Source: Thiopseudomonas acetoxidans (lineage in GTDB: Bacteria > Pseudomonadota > Gammaproteobacteria > Pseudomonadales > Pseudomonadaceae). From it: 64,000 nt of DNA. The notes below the pieces were generated by a model. That model did not search any database and was not told where the DNA came from. It saw only the letters and a program-made list of their open reading frames with translations. The translations under genes and the position numbers were made by a program. This document shows, in pieces, positions 14,992 to 22,612 of the stretch; position 1 is the stretch's first letter, and each line of letters starts with the position of its first letter. Where the stretch lies: contig NZ_JAUCDY010000001.1 of NCBI RefSeq assembly GCF_030362935.1, forward strand, positions 124,001 through 188,000, written 5' to 3'.

Positions 14992-15261
14992 GAGGTTTTG
15001 AATGACGGACATCGCCAGCTGCTGACGAGGGCCGTTTAGTGGGAGAAACTTCAGTGAGGTAGCGCATCAGGGCTGCCTCGACAGTGATACGTTCTGACGC
15101 AGCTCTTTGGATATAGACACCACGTACCATCTTATCATCGGTACGGCATGCTCAATCTTCGGCATCACGTTTAGTTCTGAAAGTTTTGGCTGTGGTAGGC
15201 CATCCGGTTTTTCGAATGACGGCTTTCCAAGTGCCTGAAGGAGTCTTAACATTGTGGCCAT
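14992..15261 (-). pseudogene. Remnant of a tyrosine-recombinase integrase
   Basis: From ATG 15261 the frame shifts after MAT by one missing base, then reads KTPSGTWKAVIRKTGWPTTA, then KTFRTKRDAED, a TGA in place of the expected Trp, then RTDDKMVRGVYIQRAASER, then ITVEAALMRYLTEVSPTKRP before the IS end. This is the N-terminal arm-binding part of a phage/ICE-type integrase. It starts 62 nt from the tRNA and points away from it, the standard layout for a tRNA-integrated island. Catalytic residues are gone. Confidence 0.8.
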
Positions 15262-15323
15262 CGGGCCACTCCTGAGCAGTGCTCATGTACTGCCACTGTA
15301 CCGAAACGCTAAATAAGAGAAAA

Positions 15324-15400
15324 TGGTGGGCCCAGCTGGACTCGAACCAGCGACCAACGGATTATGAGTCCGTTGCTCTAACCAACTGAGCTATAGGCCC
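15324..15400 (-). tRNA. tRNA with CAT anticodon, probably tRNA-Ile2
   Basis: 77 nt including encoded CCA. The - strand folds as acceptor GGGCCTA/TGGGCCC, D arm GCTC...GAGC, anticodon stem ACGGA/TCCGT with loop CTCATAA, and T arm GCTGG/CCAGC with TTCGAGT. The anticodon CAT could be Met, but the T-arm and variable-loop sequence (TGGTCGCTGG) resembles the E. coli Ile2 tRNA, whose C34 is changed to lysidine to read AUA. It is the integration site of the island. Confidence 0.88.
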
Positions 15401-15489
15401 TTTTGCAGCGCATAAGTATACTCAGCCTTGGCTAAGACGCAAGATAATTCAGCCTAGACTTATGTAATGAGTGCGATGGGTATCGCGGT

Positions 15490-15896
15490 TTAATGTTTAT
15501 TGCCTGAAATAACATCATCCAGATTTTGCTGGCGTTGATTGAGTAGAACTCTGGCGCGTTCGGCATCCTGCAGGGTCTGCTTAACGCGGCTAAGATAATC
15601 AAGCGGGGTTTGGCTGTCGGGTTGCTGTTGCTTGTTCAATTCGGTCTTTTGAGCGGGTGCTGTTACGCTTTGGATGATGTTAGCGTTGGGATTGGTTTTT
15701 AGACGCTGTGCGGCTACGCCTTTGGGTGCTTTATCCGCTATGTGCCAGTTGCCTTGCGCGTCTTGCCACTTGTAGTAGTAAACGGTTTTTTGTACAGGCA
15801 TGCTGGGTAGCTTGCTTTTACTGCCCGGGAAAAAAAGATAGCGGCTGCTAATGCTCCAAAAAGTAAAACCAGCTGGAGCTTGAATTTTGAGCTCAT
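15490..15896 (-). pseudogene. DUF4124 protein with a one-base frameshift
   Basis: From ATG 15896 (3 nt after the stop of the upstream gene) the frame gives MSSKFKLQLVLLFGALAAA, a membrane or signal segment. It then loses frame at an A7 tract (15830-15836; T7 on the coding strand). One more T would join it to the second frame, which reads PGSKSKLPSMPVQKTVYYYK, then WQDAQGNWHIADKAP (a DUF4124 motif), to the stop at 15490. Alone, the second frame can start only at ATG 15801 and would lack an export signal. It may be a true mutation, a slippage site or a sequencing error. Confidence 0.65.
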
Positions 15897-15899
15897 ATT

Positions 15900-16343
15900 T
15901 TAATTCAGTAGTTTTTGCAGTTTGCGTGCTGATTCTAGGCTCGCTTCTTTGTGCTGTTCTTCTAGGCTGACAAATTCAGCTTCGTAAGCGCGGCGCTCGG
16001 CTTTTGGCAGTTCTTTCCAAGCTTGGTGCGTGGGGATGTTTTCGCAGGCTTGATAAACTAACTGAAAGACTTGGTAGCAGTCCTGTTGGCTTAGTTCGTA
16101 GTCGTAGTGCTCTAGCACTACTTTGATGCGCAGACACAGCTCCACCCAAGGTGCTTGTTTGTCGAGCAAACTACCTAATAGAACTCTAAGATCGGCAGCT
16201 TGTTTGCCACGATTTTTCTGCTTTTGCTCAGCCTGTAGACGCTGATGATGCCATAATTTGCGCCACAGGTTTAAGGCATGCCAGCTGAGCGCCAAGCAAA
16301 TGGTAGTACCTATTATTATTACTAGAATCAATTGATTGGACAT
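15900..16343 (-). CDS. DUF2489-like membrane-anchored protein
   Basis: 147 aa from ATG 16343 (GGAG 7 nt upstream; an ATG-less extension upstream is less likely). One N-terminal membrane helix (about residues 4-24, LILVIIIGTTICLALSWHAL) is followed by a cytoplasmic helical domain with ADLRVLLGSLLDKQ, CLRIKVVLEHYD and WKELPKAERRAYEAEF. The layout fits DUF2489, a family of unknown function. It is in an operon with the DUF4124 gene just below it. Confidence 0.65.
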   Translation of the reverse strand: MSNQLILVIIIGTTICLALSWHALNLWRKLWHHQRLQAEQKQKNRGKQAADLRVLLGSLLDKQAPWVELCLRIKVVLEHYDYELSQQDCYQVFQLVYQACENIPTHQAWKELPKAERRAYEAEFVSLEEQHKEASLESARKLQKLLN

Positions 16344-16504
16344 TGTTGCTCCAGAAGTACTATCAGTTACGCAGAGGTATTTGGGTGTGGGCAGTGCCAG
16401 CATCGATGCACAGTATATGGCCTTGGTTGCGTAACTGCGCTTAGATACTGGTTGCTGCCAGCGCGGGTTTATTGTTTAGATAGCAAGCTAACTAGGGTAA
16501 CTAG

Positions 16505-16531
16505 GGCTGCGGCCCATTAGCAGCCGCAGCC
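16505..16531 (-). terminator. Possible terminator hairpin after the DUF3360-like gene
   Basis: GGCTGCGGC (16505-16513) pairs with GCCGCAGCC (16523-16531) about 8 nt past the stop. There is no T-run, so ordinary Rho-independent action is doubtful. Confidence 0.35.
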
Positions 16532-16538
16532 TAGGTAT

Positions 16539-18014
16539 TTAAGCAAGCTGTCTAAATGAGTCCAGCAGCGCAGGTACACCCGGGAACATGCCAATCAGCG
16601 CCATCACACTCACCAGTACTGCAAAGGTAATGGCGGGGATAATCCAGCGGTCTGTGCGGCTGAGTTGGCTGCAACGCTCTTTATCGCCAATTATGCCTAT
16701 ATTATCCAGCAACATTGTCAGTGACCAGCCAAAGACCGGGTTAACCAAGGCTGAGCTAAATACCACAATGGCGGCTGACTGTGAGGTTTTACCTTCGCGA
16801 GTCATTTGCATGCCGGCCTCAAGCAAAGGCAAATACACACCCACAATTAAAGCAATGCTCAATACAGGTGGCCAGATCGCTATGTCAATTGGGTAGCCGA
16901 TTACTGCAACAGCGACACAAAGAATACCTGTCAGCACGGCGCCGCCGACAATGGGCCTCTTAGCGATGGCTGCGGGTACTAGGTACGTACCCCAAGACGA
17001 TGCGATATTGCCGCCACCAAGCAGTGTGCCTACCACTTGCCGTGCAGAAGCTACGCCCATGGTGTCATCAATATCCATAATGACCTTGCGCGCGCTTTGT
17101 GGGTAGTTAATCTGCTGGAAAATACGATGCCCTAAGAAATCTGGCGACCACATAGCTACTGCCAGCACAGCGAAGGGTGCTACAGCAATAAACTGCTCAA
17201 TGCTTGGCAGGCCCAGCTGCCAGCCGGTAGTTTCACCCCACCAATAAGCTGGGTTCATATTGGGTAGGCTTGGTTCAGTAGTAAACTCGAAAGGCGCGCC
17301 TAAGACAAATGCGATAATGGCGGCACACGCAGAGCCGATTGGAATAGACAGCCAGCGCTTACCAATATGCTCAAGGTAGGCGTACATGATCACCGCAAAC
17401 ATAACCACAATAAATGCAATGTAGCCTTTGTCAAAGCCGTCAGCCCAGCTAAATAGCTTACCGATTTGCGTAGTGACACCGACAAAGCCCAGATACAACA
17501 GTAGACCGCCGGCTACACCATCTCCGGTCAGGCGTGCAAGCAGACTGCCGCCTTTAAATAGCGTCAAGGCAAAGCCGAATACACCAATCAAAATGCCCAA
17601 GGCCATGGGATGACCACCCGAGGCAACAATCAAAGGAATAAGCGGAATAAGAGGACCATGCGTTCCGGCAAGGTTGGCGCTGGGCAGTAAAAAGCCAGAA
17701 AAAAGGATAACGAATAGTACTGCGGCAATAATCATTTCAAAGCGAACGTTTTCAATGACAAAGGCGTTAGATAAGCCCAGTGGTGCGGCAAAGGTTGAGA
17801 CCACTGCCGCTACCATAACAATCTTACCTATGGTTGCAGCGACCGCAGGCACCCAGTCTTCGTACTCAAAGCGATAGTCATGCCCTGGTAGGTTAGGTCG
17901 CCAGCGACGCGGGCTCATAATGCTAAGTTCGTGTTCTAAATAATCCGCGCGGTTAACAAACTCAGAGCTGGGTTTATGTAGCTCTTTATAGTTGTAAGTT
18001 TCGTCTTCTTTCAT
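16539..18014 (-). CDS. DUF3360-like polytopic membrane protein, putative transporter
   Basis: 491 aa with about 11-13 hydrophobic segments. The hydrophilic first 60 residues contain the conserved-looking SSEFVNRADYLEHEL and RWRPNLPGHDYRFEYEDWVP. Later marks are PSANLAGTHGPLIPLIP near 108-124 and VVGTLLGGGNIASSWGTYL near 330-348, which recall the inner motifs of SulP/nucleobase-type carriers. The match is from memory of the DUF3360 family; substrate is unknown. It stands alone, with 273 nt to rpoD in which no gene is seen. Confidence 0.6.
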   Translation of the reverse strand: MKEDETYNYKELHKPSSEFVNRADYLEHELSIMSPRRWRPNLPGHDYRFEYEDWVPAVAATIGKIVMVAAVVSTFAAPLGLSNAFVIENVRFEMIIAAVLFVILFSGFLLPSANLAGTHGPLIPLIPLIVASGGHPMALGILIGVFGFALTLFKGGSLLARLTGDGVAGGLLLYLGFVGVTTQIGKLFSWADGFDKGYIAFIVVMFAVIMYAYLEHIGKRWLSIPIGSACAAIIAFVLGAPFEFTTEPSLPNMNPAYWWGETTGWQLGLPSIEQFIAVAPFAVLAVAMWSPDFLGHRIFQQINYPQSARKVIMDIDDTMGVASARQVVGTLLGGGNIASSWGTYLVPAAIAKRPIVGGAVLTGILCVAVAVIGYPIDIAIWPPVLSIALIVGVYLPLLEAGMQMTREGKTSQSAAIVVFSSALVNPVFGWSLTMLLDNIGIIGDKERCSQLSRTDRWIIPAITFAVLVSVMALIGMFPGVPALLDSFRQLA

Positions 18015-18255
18015 TTTGTAAAATTCTTAACTGAGTTGGACAGGCACAAAAAAAGCGCATCCTAGTCTTTGATGACGAGAATGGCCGGTTAGGTTTGTTG
18101 TGGATTATTGTTTTTGTTATGGATACGCTGAGCGTAACGAGAAGTGCGTAATTTGAAGTACGCAGAAAAAGCGTGGCAATACTCTATTTGTATGCTTAGC
18201 AAGTCAATAATTAGCAGGATTACTTTAGTCGTAGGTGGGAGTATTTGGCAGACAA

Positions 18256-18281
18256 AAAAATACCCCGCCTAGGCGGGGTAT
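18256..18281 (-). terminator. Rho-independent terminator of rpoD
   Basis: A perfect 20-bp palindrome TACCCCGCCTAGGCGGGGTA at 18261-18280 is followed on the - strand by seven Ts. It lies 8 nt beyond the rpoD stop. Confidence 0.92.
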
Positions 18282-18287
18282 TGAGTG

Positions 18288-20147
18288 TTACTCATCAAGG
18301 AAGGAGCGTAGATGCTCGCTGCGAGATGGGTGTCGAAGCTTGCGTAGTGCCTTGGCTTCAATTTGACGAATACGCTCGCGGGTAACATCGAACTGACGGC
18401 CCACCTCTTCCAGAGTATGGTCGGTGTTCATATCGATACCAAAACGCATACGCAACACCTTGGCTTCGCGCTCGGTTAAGCCGGACAATACATCTTGCGT
18501 GGCTTCTTTTAGGTTGGAAGTGGTCGCAATGTCCACCGGAGATTGCATGGTGACGTCTTCGATGAAATCGCCTAAGTGTGAGTCCTCATCGTCCCCAATC
18601 GGAGTCTCCATTGAAATGGGTTCTTTAGCAATTTTAAGGACTTTGCGGATACGATCTTCCGGCAACTCCATACGAATGCCTAACTCTTCAGGAGTAGGTT
18701 CACGACCCATTTCCTGTAGCATCTGGCGGGAGATGCGATTGAGTTTGTTAATGGTTTCAATCATATGCACCGGGATGCGAATGGTGCGCGCTTGGTCAGC
18801 GATGGAGCGGGTAATGGCTTGACGAATCCACCAGGTTGCATAGGTTGAAAACTTATAACCACGACGATATTCAAACTTGTCGACCGCTTTCATCAGGCCA
18901 ATATTACCTTCCTGGATTAGGTCAAGGAACTGCAAACCGCGGTTGGTGTATTTCTTAGCGATAGAAATTACCAAGCGCAGGTTGGCTTCGACCATGTCTT
19001 TTTTCGCACGACGTGCTTTTGCTTCACCGATAGACATGCGGCGGTTAATGTCTTTAATTTCCGCTACCGTCAACTGGCTGTTGGCTTCTAGTTCCGCCAA
19101 TATATTTTGATGGCGCTGAATATCAGCAACGAAGCCGGCTAGGTTTTCTGCGTAACGTGATTTTCCTTGGCTAAGCTTGAGCGCCCACTCAAGATTGGTT
19201 TCATTGCCTGGGAAGTGCTTGAGAAAGTCAGCGCGAGGCATTTTTGCATCACGGACACACAGCTGCATGATGGCGCGTTCTTGATGGCGAATTTGCTGTA
19301 ACGTTTCGCGAATTTGCTCGATCAGTGCGTCATACACCTTTGGCGTAAACTTAAACGGCATAAACAGCTCGCCGAGGTCGTTGAGCGCGGTTACGGCTGC
19401 TTTGCTGCTACGCTTGTTTTTACTGAGTGTTTTGTTGACTACTGCAAGCTGGGCTTCCAGAGCGGCAATACGCTGCTTGGCTTCTTCTGGATCTGGACCG
19501 CTTTCAGTGGTCTCTTCTTCCTCAGCAGTGTCATCGCTTTCCTCTTCGTCGTCATCTTCTTTGTCGGCGTCTGCTTTCTTGCTGACGGCGGGTTGAGCTA
19601 CAACAGGTGTTGCGGGCTCAGGAATGCTGTCATCTGGGTCGATGTAACCGGTGAAAATATCACTGATGCGACCGCCTTCTTCGATGATGCGGTTGAAGTC
19701 TGCAGTGATGGATGCCACTGTTCCCGGGTAGTGGGCAACAGCATGTATGACTTCACGAATGCCTTCTTCGATACGTTTGGCGATTTCAATCTCGCCTTCA
19801 CGAGTTAGCAGCTCAACCGTACCCATCTCGCGCATATACATGCGCACTGGATCGGTGGTGCGACCAATATCAGTTTCTACGGCAGCGAGTGCGGCGGCAG
19901 CTTCTTCGGCAGCGGCTTCGTCCGTGTCATCGGATTCGGCCATTAGTAAGGCGTCAGCATCAGGTGCAACTTCAAAGACGTTGATGCCAACATCGTTGAT
20001 CATGCTGATAATATCTTCGACCTGTTCAGGATCGGAGATATCTTCTGGAAGATGATCGTTCACCTCTGCGTAGGTGAGATAACCCTGCTCACGACCACGG
20101 GCGATCAATTCTTTTAAACGGGATTGCTTTTGTGCTTGTGCGGACAT
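18288..20147 (-). CDS. rpoD: RNA polymerase primary sigma factor RpoD (sigma70)
   Basis: 619 aa from ATG 20147, where MSAQAQKQSRLKELIARG matches the usual N-terminus (an upstream extension to 20195 lies in the dnaG-rpoD gap). Region 1.1 is followed by the acidic non-conserved insert (DEEEESDD-type runs near 200). Region 2 is seen in DLIQEGNIGLMKAVDKF and YATWWIRQAITR, and region 4.2 in VTRERIRQIEAKALRKLRH near the end. It directs housekeeping transcription. It is the last gene of rpsU-dnaG-rpoD. Confidence 0.97.
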   Translation of the reverse strand: MSAQAQKQSRLKELIARGREQGYLTYAEVNDHLPEDISDPEQVEDIISMINDVGINVFEVAPDADALLMAESDDTDEAAAEEAAAALAAVETDIGRTTDPVRMYMREMGTVELLTREGEIEIAKRIEEGIREVIHAVAHYPGTVASITADFNRIIEEGGRISDIFTGYIDPDDSIPEPATPVVAQPAVSKKADADKEDDDEEESDDTAEEEETTESGPDPEEAKQRIAALEAQLAVVNKTLSKNKRSSKAAVTALNDLGELFMPFKFTPKVYDALIEQIRETLQQIRHQERAIMQLCVRDAKMPRADFLKHFPGNETNLEWALKLSQGKSRYAENLAGFVADIQRHQNILAELEANSQLTVAEIKDINRRMSIGEAKARRAKKDMVEANLRLVISIAKKYTNRGLQFLDLIQEGNIGLMKAVDKFEYRRGYKFSTYATWWIRQAITRSIADQARTIRIPVHMIETINKLNRISRQMLQEMGREPTPEELGIRMELPEDRIRKVLKIAKEPISMETPIGDDEDSHLGDFIEDVTMQSPVDIATTSNLKEATQDVLSGLTEREAKVLRMRFGIDMNTDHTLEEVGRQFDVTRERIRQIEAKALRKLRHPSRSEHLRSFLDE

Positions 20148-20235
20148 ATTACCTATCCATACTAGAGCTGGGCGGAGGAAAATTAAGTCGTGCATTATAG
20201 ACGATGCAGGAGCCTAATTGCCAATTACCAGCAGA

Positions 20236-22092
20236 TTACTGTTTCTTTTGCGCAAGTAGATCTCGTAAAAGCTGTTTTTCTTCGTCACTTAGCTCTTGGG
20301 TGCGGGATTTGGCTATCAGTTGTTGGATAGTGCGTTCCCTTTGACGTTGTGCTAAGCGATCAATGGTGTCGAAAAACTGCTGTTCAAGGTTGTCGGCACT
20401 AATTAACCATTCTTTTTCGGCTAAGGAGCGTAATAGACGCCCTTGTTCTGTGCCATGCCAGCGAGCAATTATTTGGGAGTAGCCGATATCTGGTGATTTT
20501 TGTAGTGCCTCGAGTATTGAGACGAGCAATTGTGCATAAAGGTCATCTTCCGCAGCAAAATCCTTGCTGCGAGTTACTTTTTGGGCAAGCTCAGGGTGAT
20601 GCAGGAGAGTGCGCAAGGCCGTTAGATTTGGGCTTTCTACGCTTTTCTGTGCGTCACGCAAGGGCTGTCGCCTGGGTTGTTGTCTAATGGGTAATGGATA
20701 ACTGCCTTGGCGGTTATCGGTGAAGCTATCGCTAGGTTGTGCAGCATAAGCGTCTAGCGGTGGGTAATCTGGAGACTGTTTGACAGCAGTTTGACTCTGA
20801 TGGTGCAAATGCTGGGTGGATATCTCAGTGAGTTGACTCAGTTTTTGCTGCATCAGTTGGCGCAGGTGAGTGCTTGGAATACGTTCAATCAGCGGTATTG
20901 CCAAACTGGCTAAATGCGCCTTGCCTTCTAAGCTTTGCAAGTTGATTTCTTCGCTCAGTTGGTTGAAGAAATAGTCTGAGAGCGAGTAGGCCTGTTGGCT
21001 GAGTCTGGCTTGAAAGGCCTCCACACCTTCTTGACGGATCAGAACGTCTGGGTCGGAACCTTCGGGTAAAAACATAAACTGTGCTTGTAGCCCATCTTTC
21101 ATATGCTCCAGTGCTGATTCCAGCGCGCGCCAAGCGGCTTTACGTCCAGCGTTATCGCCATCAAAACAAAAAATAATACGCGGCACGACGCGAAATAAAC
21201 GCTTGATGTGCTCACCACTAGTGGATGTGCCGAGTGTGGCTACGGCATTGCGTAAGCCTTGTTGCGCCAGAGCGATCACATCCATGTAACCTTCGACAAC
21301 AATGATTTCTGTGAGTTGGCGATTGAAACTACGAGCCTCGAATAGTCCGTATAACTCTTGGCTTTTGTGGAAGACGGGTGTTTCGGGTGAGTTTAGGTAT
21401 TTAGGTTTGTCGTCACCTAATACCCGTCCGCCAAAGCCTATTACCCGTCCTCGTGAATCGCGAATAGGGAAGATAATTCGATCGCGAAACCTGTCATAAC
21501 GTCTTTTGCTTTCTTCGTTTTCGGCCAGTAACCCGGCTTCTAATAAGTGTTTTTCCAGCAGCTCATCGGTATTGAAGTGTTTGCGCAGATTATCCCAGCC
21601 TGGTGGGGCAAAACCCAGTTGAAAATCTCTAGCAATTGCGCCACTTAAGCCGCGATTTTTTAAGTAAGTGACCGCGGACTGTCTGGCAGGATGATTTTTA
21701 AGGGCTTGCTGATAGTATTGGCAAGCGTCCTGCAAAATAGCGTAAAGAGGCGAGTGTGCAGGTTGGCGTGGCTTGTTGTCTCTACGGCCTTGTTCCCGCG
21801 GCACTTCAACACCAATACGGCTGGCGAGGGTGTCGACGGCTTGTGGGAAATCAAGATGGTCATGATCCATTACAAAACCCAGTGCATTGCCACCAGCGCC
21901 ACAGCCAAAGCAGTAATAAAACTGCTTGTCTGGGCTAACGCTGAAAGAGGGCGTTTTCTCTTGGTGGAATGGACAACATGCGGTGTAATTGCGGCCTGAC
22001 TTTTTTAGCTGCACACGCTCACTCACCACATCAATGATATCAGTGCGGTGTAGCAAATCGTCGATAAAGTCTTGGGGTATTAAACCGGCCAT
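20236..22092 (-). CDS. dnaG: DNA primase DnaG
   Basis: 618 aa. The N-terminal zinc finger is CCPFHQEKTPSFSVSPDK then FYYCFGCGAGG (about residues 39-67). The RNA polymerase core and TOPRIM centre show VVEGYMDVIAL near 263 and CFDGDNAGRKAA near 308. A long Gln/Pro-rich linker leads to the C-terminal helicase-binding domain. It makes RNA primers for replication. The 106-nt gap to rpsU holds a terminator that should reduce dnaG expression relative to rpsU. Confidence 0.97.
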   Translation of the reverse strand: MAGLIPQDFIDDLLHRTDIIDVVSERVQLKKSGRNYTACCPFHQEKTPSFSVSPDKQFYYCFGCGAGGNALGFVMDHDHLDFPQAVDTLASRIGVEVPREQGRRDNKPRQPAHSPLYAILQDACQYYQQALKNHPARQSAVTYLKNRGLSGAIARDFQLGFAPPGWDNLRKHFNTDELLEKHLLEAGLLAENEESKRRYDRFRDRIIFPIRDSRGRVIGFGGRVLGDDKPKYLNSPETPVFHKSQELYGLFEARSFNRQLTEIIVVEGYMDVIALAQQGLRNAVATLGTSTSGEHIKRLFRVVPRIIFCFDGDNAGRKAAWRALESALEHMKDGLQAQFMFLPEGSDPDVLIRQEGVEAFQARLSQQAYSLSDYFFNQLSEEINLQSLEGKAHLASLAIPLIERIPSTHLRQLMQQKLSQLTEISTQHLHHQSQTAVKQSPDYPPLDAYAAQPSDSFTDNRQGSYPLPIRQQPRRQPLRDAQKSVESPNLTALRTLLHHPELAQKVTRSKDFAAEDDLYAQLLVSILEALQKSPDIGYSQIIARWHGTEQGRLLRSLAEKEWLISADNLEQQFFDTIDRLAQRQRERTIQQLIAKSRTQELSDEEKQLLRDLLAQKKQ

Positions 22093-22151
22093 GGGCTACT
22101 TGTGTGTTGTGCTTGGGAGTGATGGTTACAGAAAATAGTTGTGCTAGAGCG

Positions 22152-22177
22152 CAAAAACCCGGACAAGTCCGGGTTTT
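22152..22177 (-). terminator. Attenuating terminator between rpsU and dnaG
   Basis: The stem ACCCGGAC/GTCCGGGT with loop AA (or TT) is flanked by A and T runs on both sides. On the - strand it follows rpsU by about 22 nt and ends in TTTTT. It is the known intra-operon terminator position of this macromolecular-synthesis operon. Confidence 0.9.
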
Positions 22178-22198
22178 TTGGCTGCGAATATCTATAAC

Positions 22199-22414
22199 TC
22201 AGTATAGACGCTCGCGGCGACGTTGTTCGCGTTGTACTTTTTTGGCATGACGCTTTACGGCAGCTGCCGCTTTGCGCTTACGCTCTGCAGTTGGCTTTTC
22301 ATAAAATTCGCGACTGCGCACTTCAGCAAGTACACCGGCTTTTTCGCAGGCGCGTTTGAAGCGACGCAGGGCAACGTCAAATGGTTCGTTGTCTTTTAGT
22401 TTGACAGCTGGCAT
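22199..22414 (-). CDS. rpsU: 30S ribosomal protein bS21
   Basis: 71 aa, very basic, exactly the family length. It starts MPAVKLKDNEPFDVALRRFK and ends in the Arg/Lys-rich KKVQREQRRRERLY. It takes part in translation initiation on the 30S subunit. It is the first gene of rpsU-dnaG-rpoD. Confidence 0.97.
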   Translation of the reverse strand: MPAVKLKDNEPFDVALRRFKRACEKAGVLAEVRSREFYEKPTAERKRKAAAAVKRHAKKVQREQRRRERLY

Positions 22415-22505
22415 TCAATTCGTACCTTCATCTGTGTCCGGTGGTTGATGTGCTTGCTCCTCAATTAACTTGGAGTTAACGCACACCGCGTTTTAAGGGT
22501 TGCAG

Positions 22506-22534
22506 ATAGTACCTAGTTTCTTTACAAAAAGCAA
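22506..22534 (-). promoter_or_regulatory. Probable sigma70 promoter of rpsU-dnaG-rpoD
   Basis: On the - strand TTGCTT (22529-22534) and TACTAT (22506-22511) are 17 bp apart. The start would be near 22499, about 85 nt before rpsU. Confidence 0.5.
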
Positions 22535-22612
22535 AGGGACGCTTTAAATAATTAGCTGGGCATGGAGGGTTTCAGAGCTGACAAAAGAACGTAGGCAGCT
22601 AAAAGTGACATT

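Noticed and set aside
15067..15261. 64-codon open frame MATMLRLLQALG... as a gene
   Set aside because: It is the shifted frame of the integrase remnant; the neighbouring frame gives the real homology.
19314..19808. 164-codon open frame opposite rpoD
   Set aside because: It is antisense to the conserved sigma factor, has biased composition and matches no family.
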